A stretch of 10,891 nt of DNA from contig JAKOSQ010000334.1 in assembly GCA_029777215.1 (NCBI GenBank), positions 1-10,891 on the forward strand, given 5' to 3'. The notes beneath the pieces were generated by a model. It was not told the origin of the DNA, made no database searches, and worked only from the letters and a program-made list of their open reading frames with translations. The translations under genes and the position numbers were made by a program. This document shows positions 5,264 through 10,891 of this stretch, in pieces. Every line of letters starts with the position of its first letter. The first letter of the stretch is position 1. This stretch comes from Bacillota bacterium (GTDB lineage: Bacteria; Bacillota; Clostridia; Oscillospirales; Oscillospiraceae).

Positions 5264-7639
5264 TTATTCCGCGGTCCATTTCCAATCTGTGATCTCCGGC
5301 ATATCCATGCCGTACTTGTCGATATACTGCTTGTGCTCGACGAGCTTGTCCTTCATCTTCTGGATGAGGAACGCGCCGCGGTTGCCGAGCTGCGGCAGAC
5401 GGTAGACGACGTCCATAACGAGATGGAAGCGGTCAATGTCGTTTTGCACGCGCATGTCGAACGGTGTCGTGATCGTGCCCTCCTCCTTGTAGCCGCGTAC
5501 GTGGAGGTTGCGGTTGTGGCGGCGGTAGGTCAGTTCATGCACCAGCGTCGGGTAGCCGTGGAAGGCGAAGACGATGGGCTTTTCCTTCGTGAAGAGCATG
5601 TCGTAGTCCGTGTCGGTCATGCCGTGCGGATGCTCGCTGCGCGGCTGGAGGCGCATGAGGTCGACGACGTTGATGACGCGGATCTTGATCTCCGGCAGCT
5701 CCCTGCGGAGGATCGTCACCGCCGCGAGCGTTTCAAGCGTCGGCGTGTCGCCGCAGCAGGCCATGACGACGTCCGGCTCCTGTCCCTGGTCGGTCGAGGC
5801 CCACGCCCAGATGCCGATGCCCTGTGTGCAGTGCTTGACGGCCTGATCCATTGTGAGCCACTGGGGACGCGGGTGCTTGGAGGTGACCATGACGTTTACG
5901 AAGTTGCGGCTGCGGATGCAGTGGTCAAAGGTCGACAGCAGGCAGTTCGCGTCGGGCGGGAGATAGATGCGAATGACGTCGGACTTCTTGTTCGCGACGT
6001 GGTCGAGGAAGCCCGGGTCTTGGTGCGTGAAGCCGTTGTGGTCCTGCTGCCAGACGTTCGAGGAGAGGATATAGTTGAGCGAGGCGATGTCTTGACGCCA
6101 CGGGAGCTGGCGGCAGACCTTGAGCCATTTGGCGTGCTGTGAGAACATCGAGTCGACGATGCGGATAAAGGCCTCGTAGCTGTTGAAAAAGCCGTGGCGG
6201 CCGGTGAGCAGATAGCCCTCGAGCCAGCCCTCGCACATGTGCTCGGAGAGCATGGAGTCCATGACGCGGCCCGTCGCGGAGAGGTATTCGTCCGTGTCGA
6301 GGAGCTCGCCGTTGAAGTCGCGGCTCGTCTCCTCAAAGACTTTGCCGAGGCGGTTGGACATCGTCTCGTCCGGGCCGAAGACGCGGAAGTTCTGCGCGTC
6401 GCGGTTGAGCTTGAAGATGTCGCGGACAAAGCCGCCGAGCTCGATCATGTCCTGCGCCTCGATCGCGCCCGGCGCGGGCACGTCCACGGCGTAGTCGCGA
6501 AAATCGGGCATCCGCAGGTCGCGCAGGAGAAGACCGCCGTTGGCGTGCGGGTTTGCACCCATGCGGCGCGTGCCCTTCGGGGCAAAGTCGCGCAAAATCT
6601 TTGCCGGACGGCCGTCCTTGTCGAAAAGCTCCTCCGGACGGTAGCTGCGCAGCCACGTTTCGAGGATGGGCAGATGCGTCGGGTCCTCCATCGTCATCGG
6701 CACCTGATGGGCGCGGAACGTGCCTTCAATGGTTTTGCCGTCGACGACCTTCGGGCCGGTCCAGCCCTTCGGGGTGCGCAGAACGATCATCGGCCACTTG
6801 ACGCGCTCGTAGTTGCCCTCGGCGCGGGCCTTTTTGCGGATGGAGAGAATTTCGGAGATGACCTTGTCCATCGTCTCGGCCATGAGCTTGTGCATGGTCA
6901 TGGGGTCGTCGCCCTCGACGAAATAGGGCTTCCAGCCACAGCCCTCGAAGAAGGACTTGATCTCCTCGTGGGAGATGCGGGAGAAGACGGTCGGGTTGCT
7001 GATCTTGTAGCCGTTGAGGTGCAAAATCGGCAGGACGGTGCCGTCCGTCACGGGGTTAATGAACTTGTCGGAGTGCCAGGCCGTCGCGAGCGGGCCGGTC
7101 TCGGCTTCGCCGTCGCCCACAACGCAGGCCGCAATGAGGTCGGGGTTATCGAACACCGCGCCGAAGGCGTGGGCCAGAGAGTAGCCGAGCTCGCCGCCCT
7201 CGCTGATGGAGCCGGGGACCTCGGGCGCGACGTGGCTGGATGTGCCGCCGGGGAAGGAGAACTGGCGGACGAATTTCCGCAGGCCCTCGTAGTCCTGGCT
7301 GACGTTCGGATAGACCTCGCTGTAGCTGCCGTCGAGCCAGTCCTGGGCGAGCATGGCGTTGCCGCCGTGACCCGGGCCGGAAATGTAGATCATGTCGAGG
7401 TCATATTTGTTGATAACGCGGTCGAGATGCGTGTAAATGAAGTTCTGTCCGGGCACGGTGCCCCAGTGGCCGACGATTTTTTTCTTGATGACATCCTCCG
7501 TGAGGGGATCGCGCAGGAGCGGGTTGTCCAAAAGATAGAGCTCGCTTGCGGCGAGGTAGTTCGAAGCACGCCACCAGGCGTCCAGCGCTTCGAGCTGCTC
7601 GGGCGTGACGCCCCCTTTTTTGCTGCCGATCAAATTCAT
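5264..7639 (-). CDS. xfp: Phosphoketolase (xylulose 5-phosphate / fructose 6-phosphate)
   Basis: This thiamine-diphosphate enzyme splits xylulose 5-phosphate, and in many members fructose 6-phosphate, with phosphate. The products are acetyl phosphate plus glyceraldehyde 3-phosphate or erythrose 4-phosphate. It feeds acetate and ATP formation from sugars in the cytoplasm. At 791 residues it is full length. Family landmarks are present: GHWG with H58, GPGHGGN with H91, the signature EGGELGY (147-153), the cofactor motif GDGEAETG (175-182) ending near N209, FGPDE (421-425), and the [13 protein letters not shown] region around 530-545. The start is supported by GAAGGGAG (minus strand, 7647-7654), 7 bases before the ATG. 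It is a single-gene unit, convergent with dpaB and divergent from gerA, with a terminator just past its stop. Substrate preference cannot be told from sequence by eye. No acetate kinase gene lies beside it in this window. Confidence 0.96.
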   Translation of the reverse strand: MNLIGSKKGGVTPEQLEALDAWWRASNYLAASELYLLDNPLLRDPLTEDVIKKKIVGHWGTVPGQNFIYTHLDRVINKYDLDMIYISGPGHGGNAMLAQDWLDGSYSEVYPNVSQDYEGLRKFVRQFSFPGGTSSHVAPEVPGSISEGGELGYSLAHAFGAVFDNPDLIAACVVGDGEAETGPLATAWHSDKFINPVTDGTVLPILHLNGYKISNPTVFSRISHEEIKSFFEGCGWKPYFVEGDDPMTMHKLMAETMDKVISEILSIRKKARAEGNYERVKWPMIVLRTPKGWTGPKVVDGKTIEGTFRAHQVPMTMEDPTHLPILETWLRSYRPEELFDKDGRPAKILRDFAPKGTRRMGANPHANGGLLLRDLRMPDFRDYAVDVPAPGAIEAQDMIELGGFVRDIFKLNRDAQNFRVFGPDETMSNRLGKVFEETSRDFNGELLDTDEYLSATGRVMDSMLSEHMCEGWLEGYLLTGRHGFFNSYEAFIRIVDSMFSQHAKWLKVCRQLPWRQDIASLNYILSSNVWQQDHNGFTHQDPGFLDHVANKKSDVIRIYLPPDANCLLSTFDHCIRSRNFVNVMVTSKHPRPQWLTMDQAVKHCTQGIGIWAWASTDQGQEPDVVMACCGDTPTLETLAAVTILRRELPEIKIRVINVVDLMRLQPRSEHPHGMTDTDYDMLFTKEKPIVFAFHGYPTLVHELTYRRHNRNLHVRGYKEEGTITTPFDMRVQNDIDRFHLVMDVVYRLPQLGNRGAFLIQKMKDKLVEHKQYIDKYGMDMPEITDWKWTAE

Positions 7640-7876
7640 GTTCAGGCTCCCTTCTTGTCTGGATTTTGTCTGTACGCCGCCGGACGGGACGACGGCGCGG
7701 TCTCTCCGCGGAAAACATTTCGTTTCCGGAGCGTTGAAATAGTGTTCCCATCAATAATGCTTATATCACAGTTTGCGCCAATAGAAAATCTTTTTTTCAC
7801 AAAATTTTCATGGGATGCATTTTGTCCGTTTGGGAAAGACTGAAAGCAGACAACTTCGGGGAAGGGATGCGTCTGC
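7640..7876. other. Divergent intergenic region between xfp and the gerA operon
   Basis: This gap of about 240 bases serves two divergent genes. The part nearest xfp (7661-7731) is GC-rich and would fold in its leader RNA: a short CGCCG/CGGCG stem (7675-7697) and a 9-bp stem with a 2-base bulge (7704-7731). Positions about 7732-7830 are clearly richer in A and T than the rest of the window and hold the candidate xfp promoter. On the plus strand no match to sigma-A or sigma-G promoters was good enough to report for gerA. Other than the hairpin at the gerA start, nothing further is seen. Confidence 0.6.
7760..7788 (-). promoter_or_regulatory. Candidate xfp promoter (extended -10)
   Basis: Read on the minus strand, TGATATAAG (7760-7768) gives a -10 box TATAAG, five of six consensus bases, with the TG of an extended -10. 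A poor -35 (TTTTCT, 7783-7788) sits 17 bases upstream. Extended -10 promoters tolerate a weak -35. Transcription would begin near 7753, giving a leader of about 115 bases. Confidence 0.45.
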
Positions 7877-7878
7877 TT
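7844..7878 (+). promoter_or_regulatory. Hairpin enclosing the gerA ribosome binding site and start codon
   Basis: A perfect 8-bp inverted repeat, AAGCAGAC (7844-7851) and GTCTGCTT (7871-7878), closes a 19-base loop that contains the G-rich ribosome binding site (7858-7866). The right arm includes the first two bases of the TTG start codon. Inside the loop, CTTC (7854-7857) can pair with GAAG (7861-7864), covering half of the Shine-Dalgarno sequence. If formed, this would limit initiation, which could keep GerA levels low. Regulation is inferred; the pairing itself is seen. Confidence 0.5.
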
Positions 7879-9394
7879 GGACTCAAATAACATCAAAAAA
7901 CCCATCAGACCGGACGAGACAGGCGCGATGGATTACGGCGGCGCGGTGTTGACTTCGTCGCTCGAAGCGAACGTCGCGCTCATCAAACGAATTTTCAAAA
8001 ATGACGGCACGGTCGTCGAGCGCCGGGTGGAAAACCGCCTGCGCCCGAAGGCGCGATGCTGCATTTTTTTCATCGACGGCATGGCGAGCAACCAGATCGT
8101 CGACGAATATATCGTCAAGCCCATCATTGAAACGGCGGCGCTCGGCCTTTCGGACGACCCAGCGGAGGAGCTCTCGCGCGACGTCCTCGCCGCCAACGAT
8201 ATCCGGCGCGAGGCCTGCGTTGCGGAGCTTGTCAAAGGACTCATCGCGGGCGACACGCTTGTCTTTGCCGAGGGCAGCGGTATGGGCCTCATTGTGAGCT
8301 CGAAGGGGTTTCCGACCCGCGCCGTCTCGGAGCCGGACAGCGAAAAGGCTCTGCGCGGCCCGCGCGAGGGCTTCACGGAGGCGATCCTCGTGAACCTCTC
8401 GCTCGTGCGCCGCAAGCTGCATACGCCGGACCTCAAGATGAAATTCCGCAGCTTTGGCACGCGCTCGGACACGCGCGCCTGCATCGTCTATCTCGAGAGC
8501 CTGACGGATCCCGCCCTGCTCGCGGAGCTCGAGCGCCGCCTCGACCTGATCGACATCGACGGCGTGCTGGACTCGAATTACATTGCCGAGCTCATCAAGG
8601 ACGACAAACACTCGCCCTTCAAGACCATCGGCACGACGGAGCGCCCGGACGTCGTGGCGGGAAGGCTCCTCGAGGGCCGCATCGCGCTGCTGGTGGATGG
8701 CACCCCCATGGTGCTGACGCTGCCCTATCTCTTCATCGAAAATTTTCAGGCGGACGACGACTACTATCTCAACTTCTATTTTGCCTCGATGGGCCGGATG
8801 CTGCGCATTCTCGGTTTTCTGCTGTCGGTGAGCATTCCGGCGGTGTACGTCGCATTCACGACCTTCCACCGCGAAATGATCCCGACGAACCTCGCCCTTA
8901 GCGTCATGCAGGCGCATCAGGGCATTCCGTTTCCGACCTTTTTAGAGTGTTTTATCATGCTCATCATCTTTGAGATCATCCGCGAAACGGGCATCCGCAT
9001 GCCCTCGAACATCGGACAGGCGCTGTCGATCGTCGGCGCGCTCGTGATCGGGCAGGCGGCGGTGCAGGCAAAACTCATCTCCGCGCCGATGGTGATCGTC
9101 GTTGCGATCACGGCGATCACGGGCCTCATCAACCCAAAGGTCAAGGGCGCGACGATCCTCGTCCGCTTTCTGTCGCTGTTCGCCGCGGCGATCCTCGGAC
9201 TCTTCGGCTTTGCGTTCGTGATGGCGGCGCTGGTGATCCACCTGTTTTCGCTCGAGTCCTTCGGCACGGTGTATATGTCGCAGGTCTCCGCCGTCCGGCC
9301 ACAGGAGATGAAGGACAACGCCGTGCGCGCGCCGTGGTATTTCATGAAGACGCGGCCCGTCTTTGAACGCCGCGACCCTGTGAGGAAGAACTGA
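7877..9394 (+). CDS. Spore germination receptor A subunit (GerA family)
   Basis: This 505-residue A subunit belongs to a nutrient germinant receptor in the spore inner membrane. With its B and C partners it senses small molecules and triggers release of ions and dipicolinic acid. The N-terminal part (to about residue 300) is hydrophilic and includes the LVDGTP segment (about 272-277). Several membrane segments follow (about 308-445), with the family stretches EIIRETGIRMP and SIVGALVIGQAAV. The tail RAPWYFMKTRPVFERR is typical of GerA proteins. The start is the TTG at 7877, about 10 bases after a G-rich ribosome binding site; an in-frame stop lies at 7841. The next in-frame ATG, 7928, has a poor site but would still keep the conserved part. 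An out-of-frame ATG at 7867 opens a 7-codon frame overlapping the start. gerC follows after 1 base. The germinant cannot be predicted. Confidence 0.92.
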   Translation: MDSNNIKKPIRPDETGAMDYGGAVLTSSLEANVALIKRIFKNDGTVVERRVENRLRPKARCCIFFIDGMASNQIVDEYIVKPIIETAALGLSDDPAEELSRDVLAANDIRREACVAELVKGLIAGDTLVFAEGSGMGLIVSSKGFPTRAVSEPDSEKALRGPREGFTEAILVNLSLVRRKLHTPDLKMKFRSFGTRSDTRACIVYLESLTDPALLAELERRLDLIDIDGVLDSNYIAELIKDDKHSPFKTIGTTERPDVVAGRLLEGRIALLVDGTPMVLTLPYLFIENFQADDDYYLNFYFASMGRMLRILGFLLSVSIPAVYVAFTTFHREMIPTNLALSVMQAHQGIPFPTFLECFIMLIIFEIIRETGIRMPSNIGQALSIVGALVIGQAAVQAKLISAPMVIVVAITAITGLINPKVKGATILVRFLSLFAAAILGLFGFAFVMAALVIHLFSLESFGTVYMSQVSAVRPQEMKDNAVRAPWYFMKTRPVFERRDPVRKN

Positions 9395-9395
9395 A

Positions 9396-10538
9396 ATGAA
9401 GAAAAAAATTACCGTCCTCCTGCTGGCGGTGGTGCAGCTGTTTCTGCTCTCCGGCTGCTGGAACTATGTCGAGATCGACGAGCAGATCAACGTCTCCGGC
9501 ATGGCGTTCGACGTCGGGCGCGAGGGAAAGCGCCTGCACCTCTCGGTGGAGATTGTGACCGTTGGCAAGGGCGAGAAGAGCCAGTTCGAGTCGCACGTCA
9601 TGGAGGCCGAGGGCGACACCGTGTTTGAAGCCGTCCGGCAGCTCATGGATGTCTCCTCGAAGAAACTCTATTTTGGCCACTGCAAGCTCATGGTGATCGG
9701 CGAAAGCCTTGCCCGCAGCGGCATCCGGGAGCTGCTCGACCTGCCGCTGCGCAACCACGAGCTGCGCACGACCATGAACATTGTCGTCGCGCGCGGCTGC
9801 AGCGGGCGGGACATTCTGCTCACAAAGGGCCTGACCACTACGATCGTCTCCTACCGCATCTGCGATCTCTTGAAGACCTGCGAAAAATTCGACGGCTGCG
9901 CCGGCAGGGACAAGGACTATCAGATCTACGACATGCTCGAGACGCAGGGGCTGGAGATTACGGTCCCGGCGCTGGAGCGCACGCAGATCGACGGCGAGGA
10001 CGTGGCGCGGCTGTGCGGCGAGGGCGCCTTTTCGGGCGACCGCCTCGTCGGCTGGCTCACGGAAAAGCAGGCGGCGCAGCTTTCCATGCTGCGCGGAGAA
10101 TACAAAACGGGCCTCATGACGTTCGAGTCCGCCGACAGCCCGTTTTACCACACCTCCTTCGAAATTTACAAGGCAAAGACGGACACGAAGCTCTCCCGCG
10201 CGCCGGACGGCACGGTCACGGCGGAGGTCCGCGTGAAGCTTCGCGTCAAAATCGGGGAGGTGCAGAGCAAGACGGACTTTCTCGACCGCGCGCAGACGGA
10301 AAAGACCGCCTATGCGCTCGAAAAAAACGTCGAGCACGACCTTAACCACATTGCAGATCTCGCGCAGCACAGCTATCGCAGCGACATCATCGGCATCGGA
10401 AAGCGCCTGAAAGAAACGGACCCCGCCGCGTGGAAGGCGCTCGGTCCGGACTGGAAGACCAACTTTTCCAAGGTGCGCTTTCGCATCCGCGCGGAGGTCG
10501 TCATTATAAGCAGCGGCGTTTCGAGCGTCGCGGACTGA
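9396..10538 (+). CDS. Spore germination lipoprotein C subunit (Ger(x)C family)
   Basis: This 380-residue C subunit of the germinant receptor is predicted to be a lipoprotein on the outer face of the spore inner membrane. Its signal peptide has a basic MKKK start, a hydrophobic core and the lipobox LSGC (18-21), so Cys21 would be lipidated. The following WNYVEIDE matches the usual GCW..EI start of mature GerC proteins. The C-terminal third carries the family pattern, including EKNVEHDLNHIADLAQ, the SDIIGIGKRLKETDP segment and a final strand ending VVIISSG. Its ribosome binding site (GTGAGGAAG) lies within the last codons of gerA, and the genes are 1 base apart, so translational coupling is likely. 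The length is normal and no defects are seen. Confidence 0.94.
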   Translation: MKKKITVLLLAVVQLFLLSGCWNYVEIDEQINVSGMAFDVGREGKRLHLSVEIVTVGKGEKSQFESHVMEAEGDTVFEAVRQLMDVSSKKLYFGHCKLMVIGESLARSGIRELLDLPLRNHELRTTMNIVVARGCSGRDILLTKGLTTTIVSYRICDLLKTCEKFDGCAGRDKDYQIYDMLETQGLEITVPALERTQIDGEDVARLCGEGAFSGDRLVGWLTEKQAAQLSMLRGEYKTGLMTFESADSPFYHTSFEIYKAKTDTKLSRAPDGTVTAEVRVKLRVKIGEVQSKTDFLDRAQTEKTAYALEKNVEHDLNHIADLAQHSYRSDIIGIGKRLKETDPAAWKALGPDWKTNFSKVRFRIRAEVVIISSGVSSVAD

Positions 10539-10549
10539 GGAGGCAGACA

Positions 10550-10891
10550 ATGCGCGATAAAATAACGCCCCGGCAGGCGGTCTGCATGCTGCTCCTTTTT
10601 GAACTTGGCTCGTCCCTCGTCACGGGCGGCAGCATGAAAGCCGAACAGGACTCGTGGCTCACGGCCCTGCTCGGCCTTGCAATGAGCGTGCCGCTGCTGC
10701 TGCTGTACGCCCGGCTGCACGCGCTGTGCCCGGACGGGGACCTTTACGACATGGCCTGTCAGGCGCTCGGCAAGCCCGTCGGCAGCGCCGTCACGCTCGC
10801 GTTTTCGCTCTACGCCTTTCACCTCGGCGGGCTCGTCATCCGCAATTTCACGGAGTATATCCAGGTTCTCTCCCTGCCGGAGACGCCCCAG
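10550..10891 (+). CDS. Spore germination permease-like B subunit (GerB family), 3' end cut off
   Basis: Only the first 114 residues lie in the window and the frame is still open at its end; family members are about 360-370 residues long. GerB proteins resemble amino acid permeases (APC-type fold) and form the membrane subunit implicated in binding the germinant. The start MRDKITPRQA is followed by three hydrophobic segments at about 10-26, 36-59 and 79-103. The SWLTALLG stretch between the first two segments, the LCPDGDLYDM loop and the ALGKPVG segment are typical of the family. The ribosome binding site TGAGGAGGC overlaps the gerC stop codon, giving a tight operon. The A-C-B gene order matches the B. 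subtilis gerK operon rather than gerA. Confidence 0.9.
   Translation, partial: MRDKITPRQAVCMLLLFELGSSLVTGGSMKAEQDSWLTALLGLAMSVPLLLLYARLHALCPDGDLYDMACQALGKPVGSAVTLAFSLYAFHLGGLVIRNFTEYIQVLSLPETPQ

Noticed and set aside
6194..7843. A 549-codon open frame on the plus strand opposite the phosphoketolase gene
   Set aside because: It lies antisense to a full-length, motif-complete gene. Its translation is dominated by Val, Ala, Arg, Asp and Glu, as expected from GC-biased codons read on the other strand, and no domain is recognisable.
7883..8917. A 344-codon minus-strand frame opposite gerA
   Set aside because: It is antisense to the GerA coding region and low in complexity, with no recognised family.
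9342..10550. A 402-codon minus-strand frame opposite gerC
   Set aside because: It is antisense to a well-supported lipoprotein gene with lipobox and family motifs; a byproduct of high GC content.
1..10891. CRISPR array, insertion sequence, prophage or defence system
   Set aside because: No regularly spaced direct repeats, transposase, integrase, phage or nuclease-type genes were seen on either strand.

Overview
This window looks like chromosome from a GC-rich, spore-forming member of the Clostridia, most likely Oscillospiraceae-like. The evidence is dipicolinate synthase genes, a GerA/GerC/GerB germinant receptor operon, Gram-positive ribosome binding sites and lipobox, and strong G/C bias at third codon positions. 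The genus cannot be fixed from the sequence alone.

Layout. Positions 1-505 hold a tRNA cluster: tRNA-Asn (5' end cut off), a CAU-anticodon tRNA and tRNA-Trp, closed by an intrinsic terminator. A near-consensus extended -10 promoter then drives a 705-residue GGDEF / EAL-like / HDOD signalling protein (675-2792). Next is a small membrane-anchored extracytoplasmic protein of unknown function (2888-3595) with a strong terminator. The dpaA-dpaB pair (3700-5161) makes dipicolinic acid and is preceded by a possible sigma-K promoter. A convergent, structured intergenic region with a bidirectional terminator separates dpaB from a minus-strand phosphoketolase gene (5264-7639). A divergent intergenic region (7640-7876), more AT-rich than its surroundings over 7732-7830, leads into a gerA-gerC-gerB operon. 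Its third gene runs off the window end.

How the genes fit together. DpaA/DpaB make the dipicolinic acid that fills the spore core, and the GerA/C/B complex in the spore inner membrane senses germinants and triggers its release. Both ends of the spore life cycle therefore sit within about 7 kb, split by a fermentative enzyme on the other strand. The GGDEF protein and the phosphoketolase have no evident direct link to sporulation.

No clearly undescribed system was found: no CRISPR, mobile element, phage gene or defence module was seen. The points most worth a second look are the GGDEF/degenerate EAL/HDOD fusion with its cysteine cluster, a leader hairpin that encloses the ribosome binding site and TTG start of gerA, and a chain of mutually exclusive G5/C5 stems between dpaB and the phosphoketolase gene.
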